A stretch of 42,317 nucleotides of DNA from Gemmatimonadaceae bacterium (GTDB taxonomy: Bacteria; Gemmatimonadota; Gemmatimonadetes; Gemmatimonadales; Gemmatimonadaceae): the NCBI GenBank assembly GCA_020853635.1, contig JADYYN010000027.1, positions 1 through 42,317 on the forward strand, written 5' to 3'. Every line of letters begins with the position of its first letter. Position 1 is the stretch's first letter. This document shows positions 24,722-34,587 of this stretch, in pieces. The translations under genes and the position numbers were made by a program. The notes below the pieces were generated by a model, which did no database searches, was not told the DNA's origin, and worked only from the letters and a program-made list of their open reading frames with translations.

Positions 24722-26647
24722 TTACTTCTGCTTGCTGCCCACCCACGCGGCGCGGAATGCCAGCTGCGCCGCCGTCGGCGTCATGCCGGCGTCCTCGAAC
24801 GCGACCACGTCCACACGCGGATTCGCGCGCAGCGTCATCATCGCGGATTTCTCACCGGCGCGCCCGCGCCAGGTCACGCGCACCTGCTCACCGGGCTTCT
24901 TCGCTTCGACCGCGGACCGCACGTCCTGCTGCGTGGCCACGGTCTTGCCGTCGATCGTGAGGATCCGATCACCCGCCGAGAGACCGATATCGTTCATCGG
25001 CGAGCCGATCTGCGTGGGGCCGGCGACGATGACCTCGCCCTCGAACGCCGAGAGAGGAGAATCCCCCATCCACGCGCGACCCTCGGCTGATTTGCGAACG
25101 AGGAATCCCGCCCGCGCGAGCAATGCGGAGTAGTCCGGCAATTCGCTGCCCACCACGTAGCGCGCGAAGAAGTCCTTCGCGAACGCCTCGTCTCCCGTGA
25201 CGTCCGCGAGCACGGCCTCCGCGTCTGCCACCGTATACGCCTTTGCCGGTGCGAGATCCGCCGTCTGATTCTTCCCGAACCGCTTCCACATCTCGCGCAT
25301 GAAGTCGTCGAGCGTGACCTGCGGTGTGCGCGCGCGGAGCGTCAGGTCGAGCGCGATGCCCAGTGCTTCGCCGTACGTGTAGTACGAGATGAACGTGTTC
25401 GTGCGGTTGTTGGGGTCGATCGACACCGCCGCGTCGACGAACGGCGCCTGCTGACTCATCGCCACCGCGCCGCCGTAGTTGCGCGCCGGGCTCGTGGTGA
25501 GCGTGTTCACCGCGCCGGTCAGCCGCTGCGCGTACTGCCCCGGCGTGATGATCCCCGCCCGCGCGATCACCAGCACGCCGTAGTAGTTGGTGAATCCCTC
25601 GGCGAGCCAGAGTTCGCTGGAGAAGTTCGCCTCGGTGAAATCGAACGGCTCCAGCGTCTTGGGCCGGATGCGCTCGACGTTCCACGCATGGAAGAACTCG
25701 TGCGACACCGTGCCGAGCAGCTGCAGCTGAGCCTGCGCGAGCGAACCGCCACTGGTGAGCGAGGTGGAGTTGCGATGCTCCATGCCGTCGCCGGCGCAGT
25801 TGGAGCGGTAGCAGGCGATGAACGTGTACGTGCCGTAGTCGAACGCCGGCAGTTCGCCGAACACCGCCGCCATCTCGTTCACCACGCGCTTGGTGAGGTC
25901 CGTGTACGCCGTCACCTGTTCGGCGGTGCCGGTGTGGTTCACCGCGAGGCGCACCGTCTGCGTGCGGCCACCACTGGTCACCGGCCATTCACGAATGTCG
26001 AGCGCGCCCAGGTGCGTGGGCGAATCCATGAAGTACTGGAAGTTCGGCGCGCGGAACGTCTCGGGATCGCTCGTGGGCTGCAACTGCGTGGCGATCTTCC
26101 ACGAGGGGTCCGGGCGATGGAAGGTCACCTGGATGGGGCGGGTCATCAACGAAGGTGACCACGCGAACGTCGCCGGGATGTTGAGATGGGCGCGCGTGTC
26201 ATCGATGCCGGCGTAGGTGCCGTCGGCTCGATCGGCGTAGAGCGTGTAGCTGAACACCACCTCGCCCGTGTGTCCGGTGACGGTCCAGTCGTGCGGCGAG
26301 ACGCGCGTCACGCGCAGCGGTCGGCCCGCGGCGTCGACGGCCTTCACCGAGTAGACGTTCTTGGCGAACTCGTGCAGTGCGTAGCGCCCGGGCGAGCTGC
26401 GCGACATCCGCACCCGCAGGGGCCCCACCGGGACCGCGCGGAAGCGCACAGTGACCTCGCCTTCGCGATGCACGGCGCGCGGAAAGGAGATGTCGTAAGT
26501 GATCGTGTTGGCGGTCTGCGGCGCGGGCGCCTGCGCGTGGAGCTCGGGCGCGGTCGCGAACATCAGCGCCGTCGTGAGCGCAGACGCGAGCGTGGCGACG
26601 AAACCGGTCGCGCGCGGCAGGGTGCGGGTCGAGGCAATGGGAGTCAT
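24722..26647 (-). CDS. secreted M61 family metallopeptidase with PDZ domain
   Basis: This 641-residue peptidase of the glycyl-aminopeptidase family has a signal peptide (about 1-39, ending ELHAQA) and an N-terminal beta domain. The zinc motif SHEFFHAWNVERIRP lies near residue 316, with the third ligand in LAEGFTNYYG near 350. A C-terminal PDZ domain starts near 540 (IGLSAGDRILTIDGK). Catalytic residues are intact. ATG at 26647 is chosen for the signal peptide. It diverges from the glycerophosphodiesterase gene. A second M61 gene lies 1.6 kb away on the + strand. Confidence 0.95.
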   Translation of the reverse strand: MTPIASTRTLPRATGFVATLASALTTALMFATAPELHAQAPAPQTANTITYDISFPRAVHREGEVTVRFRAVPVGPLRVRMSRSSPGRYALHEFAKNVYSVKAVDAAGRPLRVTRVSPHDWTVTGHTGEVVFSYTLYADRADGTYAGIDDTRAHLNIPATFAWSPSLMTRPIQVTFHRPDPSWKIATQLQPTSDPETFRAPNFQYFMDSPTHLGALDIREWPVTSGGRTQTVRLAVNHTGTAEQVTAYTDLTKRVVNEMAAVFGELPAFDYGTYTFIACYRSNCAGDGMEHRNSTSLTSGGSLAQAQLQLLGTVSHEFFHAWNVERIRPKTLEPFDFTEANFSSELWLAEGFTNYYGVLVIARAGIITPGQYAQRLTGAVNTLTTSPARNYGGAVAMSQQAPFVDAAVSIDPNNRTNTFISYYTYGEALGIALDLTLRARTPQVTLDDFMREMWKRFGKNQTADLAPAKAYTVADAEAVLADVTGDEAFAKDFFARYVVGSELPDYSALLARAGFLVRKSAEGRAWMGDSPLSAFEGEVIVAGPTQIGSPMNDIGLSAGDRILTIDGKTVATQQDVRSAVEAKKPGEQVRVTWRGRAGEKSAMMTLRANPRVDVVAFEDAGMTPTAAQLAFRAAWVGSKQK

Positions 26648-26761
26648 GTGTGCAAGATCGACGCATTTCGCTCGCCACGCCACTCTGGAGCCACGACAGA
26701 GTGACCCGCCCGTGACGCAGCGCGACTTCCCGGCGCGGAGGGGGTACACGAACTTCTCCTC

Positions 26762-27613
26762 ATGCGCCTCCCGTCGCTCCTCCTGCTGGCACTGGCCGTG
26801 GTCGGCCTCGGGTCGCTCGCGCCTACACGTCCGCAGGTCATCGCGCACCGCGGCGCTTCGTGGGACGCACCCGAACACACCTTCGCCGCGTGGGATCTCG
26901 CCCTCGAGTCCGGCGCCGACTGGATCGAGCAGGACCTGCAGCTCACGCGAGACGGTCTGCTGGTCGTCTTCCACGACGACTCACTCGACCGCGTGGCCCG
27001 GGGCCCCGTCGCCGATTGCAGCGGGACCATCCGCAGCAAGACCCGGGCACAGCTATCGCGTTGCGATGTCGGTACCTGGTTCAACGCCAAGTTCCCGCCG
27101 CGAGCCAAGCCGGAGTTCGCCGCGCAGCGTATCCCCACGCTCGACGAAGTCCTCGCGCGCTACCGCCGTCGCGCGAAGTTTTATATCGAGCTCAAGGCGC
27201 CTGAAGAGGCCCCGGGCATGGAGCAGGCCCTGCTCGAGGCCCTCACGCGGCACGGGCTCGCCGCGGACTCCACCGCCCGCGCCCGTGTGATCGTGCAGAG
27301 CTTCAGCGCGGCCAGTCTGCAGCGCTTCGCCGCTCTCGCCCCCGGCTACACACTCGTGCAGCTACTCGGCGATCGACTCGACGAGGCGACACTCGATGCC
27401 GACCTCGCTCGCATCGCGATTTACGCACAGGGCATCGGGCCGTCGCGGCGCCACGTGAATCGCACACTGGTCGAGCGGGCGCATGCGAACAGCCTCGTCG
27501 TCCACCCGTACACGGTGAACGACGAGGCCGAGATGCGTCAGTTGCTCTCACTCGGGGTCGACGGGATGTTCACCGATCGACCGGCCCAGCTCCGGCGCCT
27601 GCTGCCCTACTGA
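26762..27613 (+). CDS. secreted glycerophosphodiester phosphodiesterase
   Basis: This 283-residue TIM-barrel enzyme hydrolyses glycerophosphodiesters to glycerol-3-phosphate and an alcohol. Catalytic motifs are present: IAHRGASWDAPEHT near residue 28, the metal ligands of WIEQDLQ, VVFHDDSLDR, and FYIELKAP. A short hydrophobic leader (residues 1-20) indicates export. The C-terminal strand VHPYTVNDEAEM and GVDGMFTDRP match the family end. Its final 7 bases overlap the convergent unknown gene at 27607. Confidence 0.94.
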   Translation: MRLPSLLLLALAVVGLGSLAPTRPQVIAHRGASWDAPEHTFAAWDLALESGADWIEQDLQLTRDGLLVVFHDDSLDRVARGPVADCSGTIRSKTRAQLSRCDVGTWFNAKFPPRAKPEFAAQRIPTLDEVLARYRRRAKFYIELKAPEEAPGMEQALLEALTRHGLAADSTARARVIVQSFSAASLQRFAALAPGYTLVQLLGDRLDEATLDADLARIAIYAQGIGPSRRHVNRTLVERAHANSLVVHPYTVNDEAEMRQLLSLGVDGMFTDRPAQLRRLLPY

Positions 27614-28110
27614 GCGTCCTCGCGCGCCTCGCGCAGGAGAGCGATCGCCGAGGCGTTCACCGCGACATCACCGATCTCGTGATTGTCCGGCAGCAGCGTC
27701 GCGCGCGAGATGCCCGCGAACTTGCCGCAGTGCGAGAGGTAATCGCTGATGCGCTGCATCGGCGCCAAGTGGAGCACACCCTTAATCGACTTGCCGCCGA
27801 TCAGGTGCAGCTCCACTTCGCGCTCGCCGGAGCCCTGACCTGACGGGCCGACGACCTGAAGGTCGTCGTCCGGCGCACTGACGAGCACCATGAGGTCGGT
27901 CTGGGCGATGAGGTGACCCGGCTGCTCGTTGAGCTTGGGCCGATGGGCATCCACCATGTTCATCCAGCCGCCCTTGCGGCTGGTGAGGAACGACACGAGC
28001 GACATGTCCTCGCCGATGAAGATGGTGCCCTCGACGAGGGAACCATCACGCATCACGACGTGGAGGCGCTTGTTCTCCTGCGCGCGATTTCGGACGACTG
28101 GTGCGGTCAT
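27607..28110 (-). CDS. unknown 167-residue protein with an internal domain duplication
   Basis: I do not assign a function. The two halves resemble each other. Residues 12-80 (LHVVMRDGSLVEGTIFIGEDMS, then a stretch ending in LMVLVSAP) correspond to residues 95-163 (VELHLIGGKSIKGVLHLAPMQ, then an end with ALLREA). Each half looks like a small beta-barrel unit with an xGxxxxG turn, reminiscent of Sm/PilZ-like small barrels, but this is only a visual impression. No signal peptide. ATG at 28110 is chosen as the start of the first repeat region. It diverges from the second M61 gene. Confidence 0.7.
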   Translation of the reverse strand: MTAPVVRNRAQENKRLHVVMRDGSLVEGTIFIGEDMSLVSFLTSRKGGWMNMVDAHRPKLNEQPGHLIAQTDLMVLVSAPDDDLQVVGPSGQGSGEREVELHLIGGKSIKGVLHLAPMQRISDYLSHCGKFAGISRATLLPDNHEIGDVAVNASAIALLREAREDAQ

Positions 28111-28277
28111 TGGTCGGTGAGGGTTGGGTCCGAGAGAAAGGACGAACGAGCCCCCTCGGACGGCACGGAGGGGGACGGCGGGGTATCTCTGGCTCGTAGT
28201 GGGTCTCCGTGGCCCGGGAGGGGCGCCAAGCGTCCCCCTTCTGCAGCATCCCACTCCGTCCCGTCGATTCTCCCCGT

Positions 28278-30149
28278 ATGCCTTCTGCGCGCAATCTCGG
28301 CCACGCACGACGTCCCGGCCGCCGCACCCACGGTCCGCTGGCACTCGCCCTCGCGTCCGCCCTACTCCTGGCAGAGGCGCTCGGCGCCGCGCCGATGCTT
28401 CCGGCCCAGTCCATCGACCGCGCCCCGCGCTCCGCGCTCATCTCCGCCCTGCGCTTCGACGTCACGCTCGGCGCCGAGGAAGCGCTGCTCCAGCAGCTCA
28501 AGGTCCGCGCCCGCTTCAAGGTCGAAGGCCGCACCCCAGTACTTCTCTCGATGGCCGCGTGGACGCCGGGCGCCTACGAGATCGCCAACTTCGCGCGCCA
28601 CGTCACGCAGTTCAGCGCCAAGCAGAACGGCAAGGAGCTCACGTGGGACAAGGCCGACCCCGACACCTGGCGTATCGTGCCGACCACGCGTGGCGAAGTG
28701 GAACTGACCTACTTGGTCCGCGCCGACACGCTCGACAACGCTCGTGCGTGGACCCGCGAGGACTTCGGGTTCTTCAACGGCACCACCACGTTCCTGTTCG
28801 TCGAGGGTCAGTCCAACACCCCCGCGACGGTGCAGTTGCACACCGAGCGCGATTGGCTCGTTGCCACCGGCATGACCCCGGGCGACTCCGCGCACCGCTA
28901 CACCGCGCGTGACGTGCACGACCTGCTCGACCACCCGTTCTTCGTCGGCCGCTTCGCCCTCGACAGCACACTCGTTGCCGACAGATGGATGCGATTGGCC
29001 ACCTATCCGGCCACCTCACTCTCCGAGCAACAGCGCACCAAGCTCTGGGACGCGTTGCGCCGCAGCGTCGAACCACTCGCGAAGGTCTTCGGTGAAGTGC
29101 CGTGGAAGAGCTACACGGTGCTCCAGGTGGCCGACTCCGGCTTCGGCGGCATGAGCGCACTCGAGCACACGGAGAGCGAACTCGCCATCGTCGGCGCCGA
29201 GTATGTCGAGGAACCATTCGTTGTGGCGGTGCACGTGCACGAGATCGTCCACGCCTGGAACGTGAAGCGCCTGCGCCCGGCGGACCTCGTGCCGTACCGC
29301 TACGACGCCATGCAGCCGACCACCTGGCTCTGGATGAGCGAAGGCATCACCGACTACTACGCCGATCTCGCGCAGGTCCGCAGCCTTCTCATCGACGAAG
29401 CCGGCTTCCTCGCCACCACGCTCGGCAAGATCGATCACACCAATGCGGTGCCGGTCATCGCCCTCGAGGATGCGTCGCTCCAATCGTGGTTGTCGATGAG
29501 CGACGGCACATCTGACATCTACTACGACAAGGGCTCACTCGCCGGCCTCGCACTCGACATCATCATCCGCGACGCGTCCGACAACGCACGCTCGCTCGAC
29601 GACGTGATGCGCGAGATCTGGAACGGCCCGTACAAGGCTGGCCGCGGCTTCACCAGCGACGAGTTCTGGAACGCCGCCACGCGGGCTGCGGGCGGCAAGG
29701 CACTCGGCGGTTTTGCACAGCGATACATCGATGGGCGCGAGACGATGCCCTGGGACAAGTGGCTGCCGCTCGCCGGGTGGCGGATCGTGAGCGACTCGGT
29801 GAGCGAACCGAGACTCGGTGCGTTGCTGCGTGGCGATTCACTCGGTGTGCGCGTCGAGCAGTTGGATCCGCAGGGTGCCGGTGTCCGCGCAGGCCTCGAG
29901 ATCGGCGACATCATCACCGCCATCGGCGGCCGCTCCACGCTGGACCCCACGTTCGGCGAGCGCTGGCGTGAGTTCTGGGGCAAGCGCCCCGGCGCCGTGA
30001 TGACTCTCGACGTGCGTCGTAACACCAACACGCTCCAGCTCGACGCGATCGTGGAGGTGACTACCCTCATCGACACGCACATCGCGCCCGACCCCGAGGC
30101 CAGCGAGAAGGCGCGTCGGGTGCGCGCGGGGATCCTGCGCGGGCGCTGA
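28278..30149 (+). CDS. secreted M61 family metallopeptidase with PDZ domain (second copy)
   Basis: This 623-residue protein has a signal region (about residues 1-43, ending MLPAQS), the M61 N-terminal domain, zinc motif VHEIVHAWNVKRLRP near residue 323 and third ligand in MSEGITDYYAD near 360. A C-terminal PDZ domain begins near 510 (GAGVRAGLEIGDIITAIGG). It is clearly a paralogue of the peptidase ending at 24722 but differs throughout, so it is not a recent duplicate. ATG at 28278 is chosen for the twin-basic, alanine-rich leader. The stop lies in the loop of a hairpin. Confidence 0.94.
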   Translation: MPSARNLGHARRPGRRTHGPLALALASALLLAEALGAAPMLPAQSIDRAPRSALISALRFDVTLGAEEALLQQLKVRARFKVEGRTPVLLSMAAWTPGAYEIANFARHVTQFSAKQNGKELTWDKADPDTWRIVPTTRGEVELTYLVRADTLDNARAWTREDFGFFNGTTTFLFVEGQSNTPATVQLHTERDWLVATGMTPGDSAHRYTARDVHDLLDHPFFVGRFALDSTLVADRWMRLATYPATSLSEQQRTKLWDALRRSVEPLAKVFGEVPWKSYTVLQVADSGFGGMSALEHTESELAIVGAEYVEEPFVVAVHVHEIVHAWNVKRLRPADLVPYRYDAMQPTTWLWMSEGITDYYADLAQVRSLLIDEAGFLATTLGKIDHTNAVPVIALEDASLQSWLSMSDGTSDIYYDKGSLAGLALDIIIRDASDNARSLDDVMREIWNGPYKAGRGFTSDEFWNAATRAAGGKALGGFAQRYIDGRETMPWDKWLPLAGWRIVSDSVSEPRLGALLRGDSLGVRVEQLDPQGAGVRAGLEIGDIITAIGGRSTLDPTFGERWREFWGKRPGAVMTLDVRRNTNTLQLDAIVEVTTLIDTHIAPDPEASEKARRVRAGILRGR

Positions 30150-30159
30150 GCTGCGCCCG
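30140..30159. terminator. hairpin spanning the M61 stop codon
   Basis: CGGGCGC (30140-30146) pairs with GCGCCCG (30153-30159) around a 6-base loop that contains the TGA of the M61 peptidase. The convergent Xaa-Pro aminopeptidase gene ends at 30177. It is a likely weak terminator serving one or both genes. Confidence 0.45.
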
Positions 30160-30176
30160 GCAGGTCCGTCCGGTGC

Positions 30177-31658
30177 CTAGCGGCCAGTCTTGTACTTTAG
30201 GTAGCGCTCCACCACGCTCGCGTCCCGCGGCGGGCGCGGCTTCGCCAGCTCGCGCTCCACCTCGTCGAGTTCGCGTGGCACGCCCGCCGACGCGCGGACC
30301 ACACCGCTCGACGTCACAAGGAAATCATCCTCGATCCGCACGCCGATGTTCGCGTGCTTGGTGACGGCCGCCGCGATGCGCAACTTGAGCTCGCGATTGC
30401 GCGGCGTATCCGGGATGATGTCGAGCAGGTTCTCGCGCACGTAGATCCCCGGCTCGATCGTGAACGCCGAGCCCACCTCGAACCGCCCCAACCGCGTGTA
30501 CTGGTCGGGATCGTGCACGAGCAGGCCGATGCCGTGGCCGAGCCCGTGCATGTAGTAGAGACCCAGCTGCGGGCAGCTCCGCGGGGATTCGGCGGTGCCG
30601 CAGTCGTACGTCGCGGTCGGCGACTCGATCAATCCCACCTGCGCGAGCCCGGCCGCGAGCACCGCAGTCGCCGAGTCGTTCATGGCGCGCGCCGGGCCAC
30701 CCACGCGGATCTGCCGCTCGGCTGCCTTCTGCGCGTTGAGCACGATGGTGTAAATGGCCCGCTGCTCGGGTGAGAACTTCCCGCTCACCGGCACCGTGCG
30801 CGTGATGTCAGCCGCGTACCCATCGAAGTACGTCGCCATGTCCATCACGATCACTTCACCGGCCTTCGCCACGCGGTCATTGCGATTGTAGTGCAGCGTG
30901 GTCGCATTCGGCCCTGAGCCCACGATCGACCCGTACGACGGGCCATCGCCGCCCTCGCGGCGCCACGTGTACTCGGCCAGCGACTGCAGCTCGAACTCCG
31001 CCATGCCAGGCTGCACCGCGCGCATTACCGCGAGATGCCCCCGTGCGCTGATCTCCGACGCGATGCGGATGCGATCGAGTTCGGCAGCGCTCTTGGTGCC
31101 ACGCAGCTTCTCCACCTCGCGGCGGAAGTCGGTCACCTTCACGCTCGGCGTCTGCGCCGTCAGTGCCTCGACGAACTGATCGTGCGTCGAGCGCTCGGTC
31201 ATCCGCGCGCCGATGTCGCCGGTGACGAGCAGCGTGGTCTGCGTTTTCAGAATGGAGTCGAGCACCGAGCGCAGGACCGAGGCGTCGCGCCCTTCCATAC
31301 CGAGCGTCTCGCGCACGCCGGTGACTCCGAGCCGGGCACCGGTCCAGACTTCCTGCGCCGGGTTCTTCCCGCGCACGAACAACATCTCGCGCCGCGTGCC
31401 GCCGGACTTCACGATCACGAGCGCGGCGCCGGGTTCGTCGAAGCCCGTCAGGTAGCGGAAGTGCACCTGTTGATGGAACGGGATGAAATCGGGCACCGGT
31501 TCACCGCCGCCGAGTGCGAGCAGCACGCCGTCGGGCATGGCATCGACGACTGCGGCGCGGCGCGCGGCGAACTCCGATTGCGCGATCTGGGCGGCGAGTG
31601 GGCTCGCGGCCAGCACGAGGGGAAGCAGTGCGAGCAGGGAGCGGGCAGGACGGCGCAC
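30177..31658 (-). CDS. secreted M24B Xaa-Pro aminopeptidase
   Basis: This 493-residue enzyme removes N-terminal residues next to proline. A signal peptide (residues 1-25, ending PLAAQ) precedes the creatinase N-domain. The pita-bread domain has metal ligands in MDMATYFDGYAADITRT, GLGHGIGLLVHD, FTIEPGIYV and RIEDDFLVTSSG, all present. The start is GTG at 31658 with GGAG six bases upstream; no suitable ATG exists before the signal peptide. It converges with the second M61 gene and diverges from the M14 gene across a 129-base gap that contains two copies of GGCCCCAGA. Confidence 0.93.
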   Translation of the reverse strand: MRRPARSLLALLPLVLAASPLAAQIAQSEFAARRAAVVDAMPDGVLLALGGGEPVPDFIPFHQQVHFRYLTGFDEPGAALVIVKSGGTRREMLFVRGKNPAQEVWTGARLGVTGVRETLGMEGRDASVLRSVLDSILKTQTTLLVTGDIGARMTERSTHDQFVEALTAQTPSVKVTDFRREVEKLRGTKSAAELDRIRIASEISARGHLAVMRAVQPGMAEFELQSLAEYTWRREGGDGPSYGSIVGSGPNATTLHYNRNDRVAKAGEVIVMDMATYFDGYAADITRTVPVSGKFSPEQRAIYTIVLNAQKAAERQIRVGGPARAMNDSATAVLAAGLAQVGLIESPTATYDCGTAESPRSCPQLGLYYMHGLGHGIGLLVHDPDQYTRLGRFEVGSAFTIEPGIYVRENLLDIIPDTPRNRELKLRIAAAVTKHANIGVRIEDDFLVTSSGVVRASAGVPRELDEVERELAKPRPPRDASVVERYLKYKTGR

Positions 31659-31787
31659 GCAGGACTCCGGGAAGGCGTGGAACACAGAAGATACGTCGCG
31701 CGGCCCCAGAGAGCGCAGCGCCCAGCGGTATGGCCCCAGAAGGCGTAGAATACCAGTTGCACCCCCTTCCACCGGAGTCGAACCACG

Positions 31788-34577
31788 ATGTCCCGTCGGA
31801 TCCCCGCCCTCGGCCGAGCGCTCGCCCTCACCGCGATCCTCGCCCTCCCGGTCGCCGCGCAGCAGCGGCTGACCTCGCCGAAGGAGTTCTTCGGCCACGA
31901 GATCGGCGCTGACTATCAGCTGCCGAACTACACCAAGTTCGTCGAGTATTGGATCAAGCTCGCGAACGAGTCCGATCGCATGGAGCTCGACACCATCGGC
32001 GTCACCGCCGAAGGTCGTCCGCAGCTCATGGCGATCATCTCGAGCCCCGAGAACCTCCGCAACAAGGAGAAGTATCGCCGCATCGCCGAGCAGCTGGCGC
32101 GTGCCGAGGGCATCACCGATGCGCAGGCGCGCCAGCTGGCGAAGGAAGGGAAGGGCATCGTCTGGATCGACGGCGGTTTGCATGCGACCGAAGTGCTCGG
32201 TGCGCAGCAGCTGATCGAGACCAACTGGCAGCTCGTCTCTGGTGATGACGAGGAGACCACGAAGTTCCGCAACGACCTCATCATCGTGATGGTGCATGCC
32301 AATCCCGATGGCATGGAGCTGGTGAGCAACTGGTACATGCGCGAGTCCAACCCGCGCCAGCGCACCGTGGGATCGGTGCCGCGGCTCTACCAGAAGTACA
32401 TCGGCCACGACAACAACCGCGACTTCTATCTCTCCTCGCAGCCCGAGTCGGAGAACATGAACCGCGTGTTGTACCAGGAGTGGTATCCGCAGGTGATGTA
32501 CAACCATCACCAGACAGGCCCGGCCGGCACGGTGATGTTCGCCCCGCCGTTCCGTGACCCGATGAACTACAACCTGCATCCGCTCATCCGCACCGGGCTC
32601 GACGTGGTCGGCAGCGCGATGCACAACCGCTTCGTCACCGAGGACAAGGGTGGCGTGGTGATGCGTGCGACCACCGGCTACTCCACGTGGTGGAACGGCG
32701 GCCTGCGCACCACGGCGTACTTCCACAACATCATTGGTCTGCTCACCGAGACCATCGGCAGCCCCACGCCGATCGAAGTGCCGTTCATCGCCAACCGGCA
32801 GATCCCGAGCGCGGACGTCCCGCTGCCGGTGAAGCCGGGCCCGTGGAAGTTCCGTCAGTCGGTCGACTACTCGGTGACCGCTAACCGCGCGGTGCTCGAC
32901 GTGGTCGCGCGCAACAAGGAACATTTCCTCTACAACATCTGGAAGATGGGCGCGGACCAGATCGCGAAGGGCAATCGCGACAGCTGGACGATCTGGCCGA
33001 AGCGCATCGAAGCGCTACAGGCGCGCCTCGCCGCTGAAGCGGCGCAGCGCACGGGTGGCGCACCGCAGGGCGGCGGCGGTGGGTTCGGTGGAGGTGCCGG
33101 CGCGCGCAGCGGCGAAGGTGCGCAGCAGGCCATGGCCATCTTGAACGATCCGGCACGCCGTGATCCGCGGGCCTATGTGATCCCGTCCAACCAGGCCGAC
33201 TTCCCCACCGCGGTGAAGTTCATCGTCGCACTGCAGAAGAACGGCATCGATGTCCATCGCGCCACCGCGCCGTTCTCGGCGGGCGGCAAGCAGTATCCGG
33301 CGGGCTCGTACGTCGTGAAGACCGGTCAGGCCTTCGGCGTGCACGTGCTCGACATGTTCGAACCGCAGGACCATCCGAACGACTTCCGCGTGCCGGGTGG
33401 CGCACCCACGCCGCCGTACGACAACGCCGGCTGGACGCTCGCCATGCAGATGGGCGTGGAGTTCGACCGCGTGATGGACAACGTCAGCGGCCCGCTCGAG
33501 AAGATCGCGCCGAACAACCGCGTGAAGCCGATGGCCGGTACCGTGGCCAGCGGGTCCACGTGGGCGCTCTCGGGTGCCACCAACGATGCGTTCATCGCAG
33601 TGAACCGCCTGCTCAAGGCTGGTGCGACGGTGTCGCGCAAGACCGACGGCACCTGGATCATCGCCAACAACGGCACGTCCAAGCCGATCGTCGAGAAGGC
33701 GGCGCGTGATCTCGGTCTCTCGTTCACCGCCGGCACCACGAGCGGTGCGCAGCCGGTGAAGTCCATGCGCGTGGGTCTCTGGGATCGCTTCGGCGGCTCT
33801 ATGCCCAGCGGCTGGACGCGTTGGCTGCTCGAGCAGTACGAGTTCGATTACTCCATCGTGTATCCGCAGGAGATCGACGCCGGCAACCTCAACGCCAAGT
33901 ACGACGCGTTGGTGTTCGTCGACGGCGCGATCCCGGAGAAGCGCAACGCGACCGGCGCGCCGGGCGCAGGCGGCCGCGGCTTCGGCGGCGGTGGTGGCGT
34001 GATCGACACCGCGTCGTTGCCGGCCGAGTGGCGGAAGGCGGTCGGTGCGGTGACGCAGGACCGTTCGATCCCGCAGATCAAGCAGTTCGTCGAGCGCGGC
34101 GGCACGATCATCACGATCGGCAGCTCCACCAACATCGCCGCGCACCTCGACTTGCCCATGAGCGACTACCTCGTCGAGCGCATGCCCGACGGCACTGAGC
34201 GCGCACTCGGCAACACCAAGTTCTATGTGCCGGGTTCACTGCTCGAGGTCGCGGTCGACAACACTCAGCCCGGCACGCAGGGCATGGGCAAGCGCGCGAT
34301 CGTGATGTACGACAACAGCCCGGTGTTCAAGCTCACGCCCGACGCGATCGCGCGCGGCGTGCGTCCGCTGATGTGGTTCGACACCGCCACGCCGCTCCGC
34401 AGCGGCTGGGCCTGGGGCCAGAACTATCTCGAAGGCGGCGTGGTCGCCGCCGAGGCGACGGTGGGACGTGGCACGGTGCGGTTGATCGGCGCCGAGGCCC
34501 TGTTCCGCGCGCAGCCGGCCGGCACGTTCAAGCTGGTGTTCAACGGGTTGATCGGTGTGAATAAGCCGACGATGTGA
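31788..34577 (+). CDS. large secreted M14 zinc carboxypeptidase family protein
   Basis: This 929-residue protein has a signal peptide (about residues 1-24). The M14 catalytic domain occupies about residues 40-400: zinc motif GGLHATEV near 131-134, the third ligand in VMVHANPDG near 169, and a likely catalytic glutamate in LTETIGSP. A glycine-rich linker (residues 420-440) is followed by about 480 residues without a familiar enzyme motif, including a second glycine-rich stretch near residue 730. The C-terminal part resembles the extra domain of other long M14 proteins. The ATG has CCGGAGTC nine bases upstream. A heptamer array and hairpin follow the stop. Confidence 0.93.
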   Translation: MSRRIPALGRALALTAILALPVAAQQRLTSPKEFFGHEIGADYQLPNYTKFVEYWIKLANESDRMELDTIGVTAEGRPQLMAIISSPENLRNKEKYRRIAEQLARAEGITDAQARQLAKEGKGIVWIDGGLHATEVLGAQQLIETNWQLVSGDDEETTKFRNDLIIVMVHANPDGMELVSNWYMRESNPRQRTVGSVPRLYQKYIGHDNNRDFYLSSQPESENMNRVLYQEWYPQVMYNHHQTGPAGTVMFAPPFRDPMNYNLHPLIRTGLDVVGSAMHNRFVTEDKGGVVMRATTGYSTWWNGGLRTTAYFHNIIGLLTETIGSPTPIEVPFIANRQIPSADVPLPVKPGPWKFRQSVDYSVTANRAVLDVVARNKEHFLYNIWKMGADQIAKGNRDSWTIWPKRIEALQARLAAEAAQRTGGAPQGGGGGFGGGAGARSGEGAQQAMAILNDPARRDPRAYVIPSNQADFPTAVKFIVALQKNGIDVHRATAPFSAGGKQYPAGSYVVKTGQAFGVHVLDMFEPQDHPNDFRVPGGAPTPPYDNAGWTLAMQMGVEFDRVMDNVSGPLEKIAPNNRVKPMAGTVASGSTWALSGATNDAFIAVNRLLKAGATVSRKTDGTWIIANNGTSKPIVEKAARDLGLSFTAGTTSGAQPVKSMRVGLWDRFGGSMPSGWTRWLLEQYEFDYSIVYPQEIDAGNLNAKYDALVFVDGAIPEKRNATGAPGAGGRGFGGGGGVIDTASLPAEWRKAVGAVTQDRSIPQIKQFVERGGTIITIGSSTNIAAHLDLPMSDYLVERMPDGTERALGNTKFYVPGSLLEVAVDNTQPGTQGMGKRAIVMYDNSPVFKLTPDAIARGVRPLMWFDTATPLRSGWAWGQNYLEGGVVAAEATVGRGTVRLIGAEALFRAQPAGTFKLVFNGLIGVNKPTM

Positions 34578-34587
34578 TTGGACGTCA

